A DNA stretch of 13,259 bases from Planctomycetota bacterium (GCA_030614245.1 JAUWKK010000035.1:1-13259), one strand, 5' to 3'; shown: positions 5,203 to 12,707, counted from the stretch's first letter. The notes: a model not told the origin generated them from the sequence alone. Numbers and translations are program-made.

Positions 5203-6595
5203 CTTTCTTATCCAGTCCATATTCCTTGATCTTGTTGGCCAAGGTCGTCCTGTGAATGCCGAGCACCTTAGCGGCCTCTGCCCGCTGCCAGAGCTTCTCC
5301 TCGAGGACTTTCTTTATGAGCTGTCGTTCCATTGATGAGACGGAGCGATCGGCCAGTTCGAGGGTCTCCGAGTTCGCGGCCCTTGCGCGATGACCGTGCA
5401 GCATGAGGTATCTGGTGGTTATAGTTGAAGACGTCTCGAGCAGGACAGCTCGCTCGATGACGTTCTTGAGTTCACGGACGTTTCCGGGCCAGTCGTAGCT
5501 CATCAGCTCTTCTGTGGCTTCAGGGCTGATGTCTTCGATGCCGGCGCAGAAGGCCTCGTTATACTGCCCGAGGTAGTGGTTCACGAGCAGCGGGACGTCG
5601 TCGGGCCGCTCACGCAGCGGAGGCACCACTATCGGGACGACGTTGAGCCTGTAGAAGAGGTCTTCTCGGAACGAACCGCCGGCGACGGCCTTTCTGAGAT
5701 CGCGGTTGGTGGAGGCGATGATGCGGAGATCGACGGGGATATCCTCGAGGCCGCCGACGCGCTTGAATGTGCGTTCCTGCAGCACTCTCAGGAGTTTCGA
5801 CTGGAGTTCGACGCTCATCTCGGCAATCTCGTCGAGGAACATTGTTCCACCGTCGGTGATCTCGAAGAGGCCGGGCTTGCCGGTTGTGGCGGCCCCTGTA
5901 AAAGCACCCTTCTCGTATCCGAAGAGTTCGGACTCCAGGAGAGTCTCGGTGAGTGCGGCGCAGTTGATCGCCATGAAGCGTTTGTCGCGTCGAGAGCTCG
6001 TGAAATGGATGGCCCTGGCGATGAGTTCCTTGCCGGTGCCGCTTTCACCCTGGATGAAGACGGATGTGCTCGAACTGCGAGCTATGCGTTTGACAGTGTT
6101 GAATACCTCACGCATCTTGCGGCTTTGCCCGATGATGACGCCACCGAATTCAGTGGTCAGTGGCCAGTGATCAGTATTATCATTCTTCACTGATGACTGC
6201 TTAATGCTTACTGTCTGGGCGCTTCCCGATCGACGCTCCGCAAGCGCATCTTGGATGGACTCGGATAACCGCTCTATAGCGAAAGGCTTCTGAATGAGGT
6301 CGCGCGCTCCCAGTCGCATTATTCGAACGGCATCGTCAACCGTTCCGCAGCCTGACATCGCGATCATCGGGAGGTCCGGTTCGAGGTGCCTTGCCTCCTT
6401 CATGAAGGCAAAGCCGTCCATCACGGGCATGCAGAGGTCGACCAGAGCAACATCCGGTGACGTTTCCGACAGCTTCTCGAGGGCATCCTTGCCGTCTTTT
6501 GCGGTGACAACTTCGTGGCCTTCACGGATCAACTCCTGCTGAACTACCCAGCGAATGCCGCGTTCATCGTCGATGACCAGAACCTTTGACCCCAT
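5126..6595 (-). CDS. Sigma-54-dependent response regulator (NtrC/FlrC type)
   Basis: A 489-residue protein with three domains. Receiver, 1-118: acidic pocket D9/D10, phosphoacceptor D53 (ALVDLCMPVMDG), S81 and K103. AAA+ domain, about 150-385: Walker A GESGTGKE at 183-190, GAFTGA sigma-54 contact loop at 230-235, Walker B TMFLDEI at 251-257. Fis-type helix-turn-helix near the C-terminus (AAKVLGIHRTTLANKIKEYG). It should bind enhancer-like sites and drive open-complex formation by sigma-54 polymerase. Its place among fliC, fliD and fliS suggests control of flagellar genes, as FlrC/FleR do. ATG 6595 has GGAGG five to seven bases upstream; a TTG start four codons earlier is less likely. Two parts are repeat-derived: the linker at 128-149 (family B) and the C-terminal extension after LDKKE (family C). 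No sensor kinase is in the window. Confidence 0.95.
   Translation of the reverse strand: MGSKVLVIDDERGIRWVVQQELIREGHEVVTAKDGKDALEKLSETSPDVALVDLCMPVMDGFAFMKEARHLEPDLPMIAMSGCGTVDDAVRIMRLGARDLIQKPFAIERLSESIQDALAERRSGSAQTVSIKQSSVKNDNTDHWPLTTEFGGVIIGQSRKMREVFNTVKRIARSSSTSVFIQGESGTGKELIARAIHFTSSRRDKRFMAINCAALTETLLESELFGYEKGAFTGAATTGKPGLFEITDGGTMFLDEIAEMSVELQSKLLRVLQERTFKRVGGLEDIPVDLRIIASTNRDLRKAVAGGSFREDLFYRLNVVPIVVPPLRERPDDVPLLVNHYLGQYNEAFCAGIEDISPEATEELMSYDWPGNVRELKNVIERAVLLETSSTITTRYLMLHGHRARAANSETLELADRSVSSMERQLIKKVLEEKLWQRAEAAKVLGIHRTTLANKIKEYGLDKKETSGSRLQTSGMPSAASARSLMSGA
6149..6215 (-). repeat. Family B repeat copy 2, encoding the regulator's linker
   Basis: On the minus strand: CAGTAAGCATTAAGCAGT, then GAAGAATGATAATACTGATC and ACTGGCCACTGACC. 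It is read in frame as TVSIKQSSVKNDNTDHWPL between the receiver and AAA+ domains, with no stop codon. Confidence 0.9.
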
Positions 6596-6609
6596 GTGCC
6601 CCTCCAAAG

Positions 6610-6656
6610 TCAGTGATCAGTGATCAGTGATCAGTAAACTGGATACTGGATACTGG
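6610..6656. repeat. Heptamer array B5
   Basis: CAGTGAT repeated three times, then CAGTAAA and CTGGATA twice, all with 7-bp period. It lies just upstream of the regulator's ribosome binding site. It resembles the short tandem heptamer repeats known from cyanobacteria. Confidence 0.9.
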
Positions 6657-6670
6657 ATCGGTCGTTTGTT

Positions 6671-6710
6671 GCCGCCACAGGCGGCCAGGCGCCTGCCTGC
6701 CTTCGGCAGG
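6671..6710. repeat. Family A 40-bp double-hairpin, copy A7 (intergenic)
   Basis: GCCGCC-ACA-GGCGGC, core CAGGCGCCTG, CCTGCC-TTC-GGCAGG. This is the only copy outside a gene in the window and shows that the 40-bp architecture does not depend on coding constraint. Confidence 0.9.
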
Positions 6711-6745
6711 GATAGCGGGGAACGTGGCAAAACGCGTGCCGAAGA

Positions 6746-6767
6746 TGTGGAAAAACTGTGGAAAAAC
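6746..6767. promoter_or_regulatory. Tandem DnaA-box-like motif
   Basis: TGTGGAAAAAC occurs twice head to tail. Each complement contains TTTTCCACA, which fits the relaxed DnaA box TTWTNCACA. A third related TGTGGAAAG lies at 6813. It could be a DnaA-responsive site upstream of the regulator, or chance AT-rich sequence; no other origin feature is present. Confidence 0.3.
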
Positions 6768-6955
6768 TTGCCTGGTGGGTGTGTAAGGTCTTGTGGCTAC
6801 TCGTTTTGCCTATGTGGAAAGTTTTTCCGGCCAGTGCTGGCCCGGTCGAAACTCTGTCGTGTTTTGCATCGAGATGGTGTAAGAATCGACGTACAGGTGT
6901 CGCAATTTACTTACAACACTTCCGATGCCTGAAACCGCGGATAAAGACAGACATC

Positions 6956-7049
6956 TCAGTATTCAGTGATCAGTGGCCAGTGATCAGTATTATCATTCCT
7001 CACTGCTTACTGCTTACTGCTTACTGATAACTGATAACTGCTTACTGAC
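6956..7049 (-). repeat. Family B repeat copy 3, after fliS
   Basis: Minus strand: CAGTAAG, CAGTTAT twice, CAGTAAG three times, then GAGGAATGATAATACTGATC and ACTGGCCACTGATCACTGAA. This is the longest intact copy; it begins eight bases after the fliS stop. Confidence 0.9.
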
Positions 7050-7056
7050 GGAGGGG

Positions 7057-7500
7057 TCAGGCCTCGGCGATGTTGATGGTCGGCTTGTCGAAGGCCGGCA
7101 CCGCTTCCTCCGGCTGCCATTTGCTGGACTTCTGCAGCTCGCCCCAGCCTTCGCGCAGCATCTCGAGCACGCAGAGCGCCGCATCGAGGTCGCTCTCATT
7201 CTTCTTCAGGTTGGCCATGCCGATGCGCTCGTGGCAGAACATATAGAGCTGCTGAAGGCTCTCGACCAATTCCTCGCCATCAGGGGGAACAGCGGACAGA
7301 TCGATGGTTGTGCAAAGGTGCGCCACTATGCGCTTTGCCTTTACAAGGTGGTTATGTGCTTCCTCGATCCTTTTCTCACGGATGCACGGTTTCGCCTTCC
7401 GCAGGAATCCTATTGCACCATCGTATAGCATGAGCGTGAGTTCGAGTTGGTTCTTGCCCGCCACGGCGAGATTCTGATAGCTCAGGTGCGGATCCCTCAT
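7057..7500 (-). CDS. fliS: Flagellar export chaperone FliS
   Basis: A 147-residue protein, slightly longer than usual for FliS. FliS binds the C-terminal segment of newly made flagellin in the cytoplasm, stops premature polymerisation and hands it to the export gate. The family signature is visible: an N-terminal YQNL, then LTLMLYDGAIGFLRKAK at about 21-37, a helix with HNHLVKAKRIVAHL, and LQQLYMFCHERIGMANLKK at 83-100, followed by the last amphipathic helix (LDAALCVLEMLREGWGEL). It lies 96 bp after fliD with no terminator between them, so the two are probably one transcript. The start ATG 7500 has only a distant AAGGGA upstream, so initiation may depend on translation of fliD. The protein ends just before repeat B3. 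Confidence 0.95.
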   Translation of the reverse strand: MRDPHLSYQNLAVAGKNQLELTLMLYDGAIGFLRKAKPCIREKRIEEAHNHLVKAKRIVAHLCTTIDLSAVPPDGEELVESLQQLYMFCHERIGMANLKKNESDLDAALCVLEMLREGWGELQKSSKWQPEEAVPAFDKPTINIAEA

Positions 7501-7596
7501 TCGAGTCTTTTGTCCCTTGTTCGAGGCTTATGTTGTATTGTCGCGCTGGAATTGCCCAATATCTCGTGGCGCTCCGGCCGTCTGCTCTGCTTAAGC

Positions 7597-9885
7597 TCAG
7601 TTGTTATATCTGGTGTACCAAGAGGTGCTTGCGAGATCGGCCAGAAAGCTGCTCTGGTTCTGCATCTGCGCCAGGGCAAGCTCCAGTTGCGTGAACTCAT
7701 TGATGAGCGCCAGCCGGCGCCTTTCGAGGATATCCTCTTGGCGCTGGATTTCCGTCTGAAAGCTGTCGATCCGGCTCTGGAAGTTCTCGACGGACCTCTG
7801 AAACAGGCCGTCGGTCGGATCAGTGAGCGAATCGAGCTGGTAGTTTATCTGAGCAGCGACGCCCGTGGTGACGGTGACTTTTGCATTCAGAGAGCCTCCT
7901 GCTGCCGCGATCTGGACGGGGGTGGCGGTCACAGTCAGTGTAAGTCCGGCGGCCCGCCCGCCGTTGAGGCCCTCGAGCCGTTGCCCCGACCCGACGGCGG
8001 TTTCGCCGTTGATCGTGCCCTCCACATCGGTCCCTGCGGTGGAAGTGACCGAATCAAGGCCGAGCGTTGCGGCGGCATTGCCGGGGGAATCGGCCATCGC
8101 AACAGACGAACTGCTGCCATAAAGCGTCGAGTATATCTCGAAGTGCCCCGTGGCGCCCTCGTCCACCCATTCGACAGTGACACCGTGCCCCAGCAGGTTG
8201 TCATCGCCGTTGATGCGGGTCTGAATCTCGGTCGCAAGGGAGGCGCCGGATGTATAAGTGCCTTCAGTCAACGTGATCAGGTTCGAGTCCTGGCCGTTGA
8301 CCTTGACATAGAGATACTTGTTACTCGAGTCGATCACAATGCTGGACGCAGCGGGATCGCCGATGGTCGATCCGACGGCTTTGCCTTTCGAGGCGGCCTG
8401 GGTGACCGTCACATAGAACCCGCCGGCGGGTATAACTGTATCGCTCGAAGCGTGTGTGTACTGTATGAGCGAGTCGTCGCTTTGGCCGGCTCTGGCGAAG
8501 ATGCGCATCACGCCCTCGGGGTCGCCGGCAAGCGCTTCGTTGAGCTCCGACGTGTCGATCGTCAATTGGCCGGAGTCACCCGGCATTATACCGATGCTGT
8601 GCAGGCCGTTGAGCGTGGACGAGAGGCCGGTCACTGCGCTTATCATTGCGTTGCTCAGCGTCAGTTGCATGCGCTGTACCGTCGTGTCGCCGATGAGCAC
8701 TCCCGCAATGTTATTCTCTTCGTCGTAGTAGCTCTGTTCTTTGATATACTCGACAACGGAGTTGTAGCTTTGGACGAATGACGGGATGTTGCTGACGGTC
8801 GTCTCAGTGTCGGCCGCGACGGCAACGGTGACGGGCGTTCCGCTGGTGGTGGACAGCAGGTTGAGTGTAACTCCGGGAATGACACCCGTTGTGGTGTTGG
8901 AGTCGGTCTTGATCTGGATGGCGCCGTTGCCCTGGCCGAGAGTGATCAGGGCGTCTGCCGCCTGCTGAACTTCCGGCACGAAGGTTTCGATGGTGAACCT
9001 ATCGTCGTCGGCAAATGTGCCCGCCCCGAAATCGACCTGAACGCCGTCTCCGAGCGCGACAGTGCCGCCCGACATTACCTGCGTCTCGCCGAACGTCTGC
9101 CCGCCGTCGTCAGAGACGTGATAGGTGGCGGAGTCTTCGTCGCCGCCCGCTACGATCTCGACGACGTAGGTCTTGTTCGAGTTGCCTGTATAGGTGCCGG
9201 ACGTGGTGGCGGTGCCCGTGTAGGCATTGGCGTCGTCGGCGAAGACGTCGGACACGGAATTCTGGCTGAACTCAGCGGTGGTGCCGCCGGTGAGGTCGTT
9301 GACGATTGTGATGGTGTTGTCGGCTCCCGACGCATCGGCGCGGAGAACGAGGCGATAGGGTGCCGCCGCGCCGCCGGTATTGATGATGGTGGCGGTCACG
9401 CCGGCGTCGGACGCGTTTATGGCGTCGCGCAGGGCAGTCAGAGTGTTGCTGCCGTCGACCAGTTCGACGGTGGCCGCTGCGCCGTCACCGACAGTGATTG
9501 TGAGCGAACCGGTGCCGACGGTAGTGCTGTCGCTGTCGGCGTAGCCCTGCGACGCGACCTGGTGAGCGGCTGCAAGCTGGTCGACAGTAAACTGATAGGT
9601 TCCAACTTCGGCGGATCTGCTCGCTGTAACCGACAGGACATCGGTGTCGCTCGACGTGGCGGTTCGGTTCAGGAAGGCCCTTGAGCTTGCGAGGGTGGTT
9701 GCGTTGCCCTTGAGGATGAGCAACGTGGCGTTGAGGCTCTGGTAGGCGGCCGTCAGGTTCTCATATCGTAATTGCCTGGCTTCGAGCAGAACGGTCGACC
9801 GCCGCTCTATGCCCATCAGGTCGTCAATAAGTTTGTCGGTGTCCAGGCCGGAAATGAGCCCGCTGATCGAAGCTACTCCGCCCAT
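7597..9885 (-). CDS. fliD: Flagellar filament cap / hook-associated protein 2 FliD
   Basis: A 762-residue protein, well above the common 450-500. The N-terminal domain shows the FliD signature SGLDTDKLIDDLM followed by a coiled-coil helix and SRAFLNRTATSSDTDVL. The C-terminal domain has the HSIGIMPGDSGQLTID strand pattern and a final coiled coil (about 690-762) ending SWYTRYNN. FliD sits as an oligomer at the filament tip and guides flagellin folding. The extra length lies in the surface-exposed middle; one segment (YLYVKVNGQDSNLITLTEG onward) resembles domains in the flagellin here. ATG 9885 has GGAGGG seven bases upstream. The frame stays open to 9993 through a heptamer repeat that would give a hydrophobic leader, but no ATG supports that longer form. 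It lies 208 bp after fliC and forms an operon with fliS. Confidence 0.95.
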   Translation of the reverse strand: MGGVASISGLISGLDTDKLIDDLMGIERRSTVLLEARQLRYENLTAAYQSLNATLLILKGNATTLASSRAFLNRTATSSDTDVLSVTASRSAEVGTYQFTVDQLAAAHQVASQGYADSDSTTVGTGSLTITVGDGAAATVELVDGSNTLTALRDAINASDAGVTATIINTGGAAAPYRLVLRADASGADNTITIVNDLTGGTTAEFSQNSVSDVFADDANAYTGTATTSGTYTGNSNKTYVVEIVAGGDEDSATYHVSDDGGQTFGETQVMSGGTVALGDGVQVDFGAGTFADDDRFTIETFVPEVQQAADALITLGQGNGAIQIKTDSNTTTGVIPGVTLNLLSTTSGTPVTVAVAADTETTVSNIPSFVQSYNSVVEYIKEQSYYDEENNIAGVLIGDTTVQRMQLTLSNAMISAVTGLSSTLNGLHSIGIMPGDSGQLTIDTSELNEALAGDPEGVMRIFARAGQSDDSLIQYTHASSDTVIPAGGFYVTVTQAASKGKAVGSTIGDPAASSIVIDSSNKYLYVKVNGQDSNLITLTEGTYTSGASLATEIQTRINGDDNLLGHGVTVEWVDEGATGHFEIYSTLYGSSSSVAMADSPGNAAATLGLDSVTSTAGTDVEGTINGETAVGSGQRLEGLNGGRAAGLTLTVTATPVQIAAAGGSLNAKVTVTTGVAAQINYQLDSLTDPTDGLFQRSVENFQSRIDSFQTEIQRQEDILERRRLALINEFTQLELALAQMQNQSSFLADLASTSWYTRYNN

Positions 9886-9906
9886 TGTAAGCCCTCCGCT
9901 ACAAGA

Positions 9907-9991
9907 AGCAGTAACCAGTAACCAGTAACCAGTGACCAGTAACCAGTAACCAGTAACAAGTAAAGCATCATGATACTGATCACTGATTACC
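9907..9991 (+). repeat. Family B repeat copy 4, upstream of fliD
   Basis: CAGTAAC three times, CAGTGAC, CAGTAAC three times, then AGTAAAGCATCATGATACTG and ATCACTGATTACC, a diverged form of the family B block. It fills the gap between the fliC hairpin and the fliD ribosome binding site. Confidence 0.85.
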
Positions 9992-9993
9992 AA

Positions 9994-10029
9994 TGCCCCG
10001 GCCCCACGATGGTGCGTGGCGCCGGGGCA
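9994..10029 (-). terminator. Strong hairpin downstream of fliC
   Basis: TGCCCCGGC and GCCGGGGCA enclose CCACG and CGTGG with a 6-base loop and a single mismatch, giving a 14-bp stem about 65 bases after the fliC stop. The following bases (TTGGTAATCAG) lack a real U-tract. It may terminate partly or simply protect the flagellin mRNA end. Confidence 0.6.
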
Positions 10030-10093
10030 GGTGTCCGTGCTGGTCGAGGCTTCCTGTCAGCCCGATCCAGCTCTGTGTCCGTCAGTGCTTCGT

Positions 10094-12274
10094 TTACCTG
10101 AGCAGTTGCAGCACGACCTGCGGGATCTGGTTCGCGTTGGACAGCACCGAAGCGCCGGCCTGCGTCAAGATCTGCTGCTTGGTGAACTCAGCAACCTCGG
10201 CGGAGAAGTCGGTGTCACGAATAACCGATTCAGCCGCCGTCAGGTTTTCGGCTGCTACTCTCAAAGCTGCCAGGTTCGATTCCAGCGTGTTCGCCTGGAA
10301 CGAACCGATGTCGCCTCGCATACTCGATATCTCGGTAATTACCGCGTCGACGATGTCAAGCGAGTCATTGGCCTTCGCCAGGCTGCTCACGTCGAGTTCG
10401 CTGACGCTGGCGAACTGGTTGGTCCCACCGTAGGCGGCGTCGAGGCCCGTGCCGAGCTGGCTGGTGCTCAGGTCGGCGAGTGACAGCTTGGCCGTCTGCC
10501 CGGCGTTCGGGCCGACCTGGAAGACGAGCGAGTTGTCGACGACCGTCAGCGTGTCGGTGCCGTTTCCGGTGGCGGTCAGGCTGACAGTCAGGTCGATCGA
10601 CTCGGCGGCGGCGTTCGCCATCGCAAAAGCCTGGCCGGCGGTGAAGCTGACGGCACTGCCGGCATCGACAGTAATACTGCCGGTGGCCTGGGTGACAGTC
10701 AACGTGCCTGCACCCTGCCGGAGGCCCGTGTTCGCGCCGCTGTCCATGTCGATGTTCAGCGTGTTGCCGGAGACGTCCTGGATCGATTTCGTCGTATCCG
10801 TCGTGTAGTTGACGTAGTCGACGGTATTCGCATAGCCGTCGAGCTCGATGACACCGTCGGTGCCCGTATCGGTGGATTCAGCGCCACCGTGGGTGAAGCC
10901 CGTGCCACCGGTATTGACCCAGTCGCCGGCGGCGTTGCCCGAGACGGTGATCGTCTGCTTAGTGCCTTCGCTCCTGGTGGTGAACGTGATCACGCCGGAG
11001 CTCTCGGAGGCGATGAGCTTGCCGTTCAGATTGGTGTTGCGAGCGATCTCGGTGTTGATCTGAGCGACGAGATTAGCAGCCGTGTAGACGTGCCCGGCGG
11101 CCGCGCCCTGGATGTTCAGCGTCTCTGCAAATGACGAGCCGTTCTCGACCAGCGTCAGGTCAATATTGTTGTTCGTGTCCGTGCCCGACGCGTTGTCACC
11201 GTCGGTGAATCCCGTCATTTCATTCAGCACGTCGGCGGCGGTGCCGTCGTTGATCGTCAATGTGTAGGCCGTTCCGTTGTAGGCGTTGTCGTCGACGACG
11301 TTGAAGGTGACCACCGCAGCAGCATCGGCGCCCGACACTGTTGCTGTCACAACGCCGTTGAAATTCGCGCTGCCAGTGAGCGCGTTGTTCAGAGCGGTTT
11401 GCAGCGTAGCCGCCGTGGCGTAGTCGCCATCGGCGACGGTGATCTGTTCGGTGAGCGTGGTGACACCATCGCTCAGCGTCAGCCCGAACTTGTTCTCGGT
11501 ACCTGCCGCGCTGACGTTGACGGCGGCAGCCGTGAGGTCCTGAGCGGCAGCGGCCAGGGCTGCGCCGGTTGACGTAATCGTGAGACCGGTTGTGGCCGCG
11601 GCAGTGCCGGTGATCTCGGCGGCGGCAGATGCGACGGTCACGTTCAGCACGTGCGCGCCGGCTGTCAGGCCGCTGATCGCCGGCGTGCCGGCTGTCGTCT
11701 CGACGTTCATCGCGGCCGCACCGGTCGCATCGATTGCGTAGGACGCCGCCGTCCAGCCGGAGACCGCCAGGTCGTAGATGCCCGTCGAGTACGCGCTGTC
11801 GGCGCCCGAGATGCCTACGGTATTGGTGATGTTGACGCTGTTCTCATTCGAGCCATCGAACAGGATTTTGGCTCCGAAACGAGCCGTCTGGGCGATTCGG
11901 TCGATCGTCGCAATGGCGTCGTCGATCTCCGCCTGGTCGGCTGCCAGCGAATTGGCGTCATTGACGGCGTCGTTGGACGCATCAAGGACCAATCCGCGCA
12001 TCTTGATGAGCAGTGCGTTGATCTCGGAGAGCTGGCCTTCGGCCGTCTGCACCATAGAAATACCGCGCTCGGAGTTCTCGACCGCCTGGTTGAAACCGGC
12101 AATCTGAGCTCTCTGCTGCTCGCTGATCACCAGACCGGCAGGGTCGTCCGCTGCACGGTTGATCCTGAGACCTGAACTCAGTCGCTCGAGAGACCTTGAC
12201 AGGTTCTGATCACTTCTTGCCATGTTACGCTGAGCTATCAAGGCTGCAACGTTGTTATTAATGCGAAGTCCCAT
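10094..12274 (-). CDS. fliC: Flagellin, filament subunit
   Basis: A 726-residue flagellin. The N-terminal D0/D1 region (1-145) is canonical: MGLRINNNVAAL, LERLSSGLRINRAADDPAG, then QLSEINALLIKMRGLVLDAS. The C-terminal D1/D0 (637-726) includes SSMRGDIGSFQANTLESNL and ends IPQVVLQLLR. The middle 490 residues form the exposed region, rich in Ala, Thr, Gly and Asn. They include two consecutive related domains (about 263-366 and 371-472; compare LQTALNNALTGSANFNG with LVAQINTEIARNTNLNG). I see no cysteine. ATG 12274 has AAGGAGG eight bases upstream and is preferred to a start seven codons earlier. It precedes fliD and fliS, and the stem-loop at 9994-10029 suggests its own transcript end. Confidence 0.97.
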   Translation of the reverse strand: MGLRINNNVAALIAQRNMARSDQNLSRSLERLSSGLRINRAADDPAGLVISEQQRAQIAGFNQAVENSERGISMVQTAEGQLSEINALLIKMRGLVLDASNDAVNDANSLAADQAEIDDAIATIDRIAQTARFGAKILFDGSNENSVNITNTVGISGADSAYSTGIYDLAVSGWTAASYAIDATGAAAMNVETTAGTPAISGLTAGAHVLNVTVASAAAEITGTAAATTGLTITSTGAALAAAAQDLTAAAVNVSAAGTENKFGLTLSDGVTTLTEQITVADGDYATAATLQTALNNALTGSANFNGVVTATVSGADAAAVVTFNVVDDNAYNGTAYTLTINDGTAADVLNEMTGFTDGDNASGTDTNNNIDLTLVENGSSFAETLNIQGAAAGHVYTAANLVAQINTEIARNTNLNGKLIASESSGVITFTTRSEGTKQTITVSGNAAGDWVNTGGTGFTHGGAESTDTGTDGVIELDGYANTVDYVNYTTDTTKSIQDVSGNTLNIDMDSGANTGLRQGAGTLTVTQATGSITVDAGSAVSFTAGQAFAMANAAAESIDLTVSLTATGNGTDTLTVVDNSLVFQVGPNAGQTAKLSLADLSTSQLGTGLDAAYGGTNQFASVSELDVSSLAKANDSLDIVDAVITEISSMRGDIGSFQANTLESNLAALRVAAENLTAAESVIRDTDFSAEVAEFTKQQILTQAGASVLSNANQIPQVVLQLLR

Positions 12275-12280
12275 ATTAGT

Positions 12281-12323
12281 TTCCTCCTTGGTCAATCATC
12301 GGATCGGCCGTCCCTGGCCGATC
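12281..12323 (-). promoter_or_regulatory. fliC leader hairpin and Shine-Dalgarno with two ANGGA motifs
   Basis: In the fliC leader a perfect 8-bp stem GATCGGCC/GGCCGATC (12302-12309 with 12316-12323) exposes the loop AGGGAC. About 26 bases downstream the Shine-Dalgarno AAGGAGG contains AAGGA. CsrA binds ANGGA, best in a hairpin loop, and represses flagellin (hag) in Bacillus by bridging such a pair. Whether this organism has CsrA cannot be seen here. On the plus strand the same hairpin precedes TTTT, but no plus-strand gene needs a terminator. Confidence 0.45.
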
Positions 12324-12497
12324 TTTTGCCCCCCGCCGTAAACAATGAATAATCAGCACACGTGAAAGTTCGGAGATAACGTCCCGGCCTCCCCGAGAGC
12401 CCGTCTTGCCATATTCATCGCCCTCCTTCTGATGCCGCCTGAGCGGCGGTTAAAGTTCCCTTGGATCGCGTGTCAAAGAATCCTTGATTCGCTCAGA

Positions 12498-12524
12498 GTA
12501 TCGGCACCCGGAATCGACAGTTCA
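12498..12524 (-). promoter_or_regulatory. Sigma-28-like promoter candidate for fliC
   Basis: Minus strand TGAA, 15 bases, GCCGATAC. The sigma-28 consensus is TAAA-N15-GCCGATAA, so 3 of 4 and 7 of 8 positions match with exact spacing. It would give a leader of roughly 215 bases. Flagellin genes are commonly read by sigma-28, but the distance is long. Confidence 0.45.
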
Positions 12525-12577
12525 TCACAAAACAGGAATTATTTGAGGAAGATTTCAGATTCTTTTGGTGCCCCAAT

Positions 12578-12692
12578 GTGGAGCAGACTTGCAGGCTGTA
12601 TGTGTTTAACGGGATGCAGATAGCCAAGTGCACAGCCTCGACGGGGCGGAAGGCTGTAGCCCCCGCTGCTTCGCAGCGAAGAGGAACTCCAC
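12578..12692. repeat. Family E-related palindromic unit (E3)
   Basis: It begins GTGGAGCAGACTTGCAGGCT and ends CTCCAC, with GTGGAG/CTCCAC as complementary ends like the 55-bp family E copies. The interior differs and is longer (115 bp), so it is a relative or a composite. Confidence 0.5.
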
Positions 12693-12707
12693 AATCGTAT
12701 TATTTCA

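Larger units (their letters stand above)
6596..7056. other. Gene-free gap between fliS and the regulator
   Basis: I see no convincing gene in these 461 bases. From the regulator side it contains the Shine-Dalgarno (6600s), heptamers B5, the A7 double hairpin, a tandem TGTGGAAAAAC, about 160 bases with no recognisable content, a fragment of family D (6929-6953, GAAACCGCGGATAAAGACAG) and repeat B3. No sigma-54 or sigma-70 promoter of good quality could be picked out for the regulator. Confidence 0.7.

Noticed and set aside
6627..6932. Plus-strand open frame in the fliS-regulator gap
   Set aside because: It starts in repeats, crosses the A7 hairpin and shows no protein-like composition or family.
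7540..7570. Sigma-54-like GGGCAATTCCAGCGC upstream of fliS
   Set aside because: Spacing is right but only about half of the conserved positions match, and it lies in the fliD-fliS operon gap.
7447..8781. Long plus-strand open frame of 444 codons opposite fliD
   Set aside because: It is antisense to a clear fliD, has no family resemblance, and is the kind of shadow expected in GC-rich coding sequence.
9907..9991. Regular short array considered as CRISPR
   Set aside because: The period is 7 bp with no spacers; it is a tandem heptamer array.
9886..9993. N-terminal extension of FliD with a hydrophobic leader
   Set aside because: The frame is open only because the heptamer repeat lacks stops. 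The first codon is TTG without a ribosome binding site, while ATG 9885 has GGAGGG. FliD is exported through the flagellar channel and needs no signal peptide.
12302..12327. Intrinsic terminator on the plus strand (hairpin followed by TTTT)
   Set aside because: No plus-strand gene lies upstream; the hairpin makes more sense as part of the fliC leader.
12400..12425. Sigma-54 promoter candidate TGGCAAGACGGGC upstream of fliC
   Set aside because: The GG-to-GC distance is 8, not the required 10.
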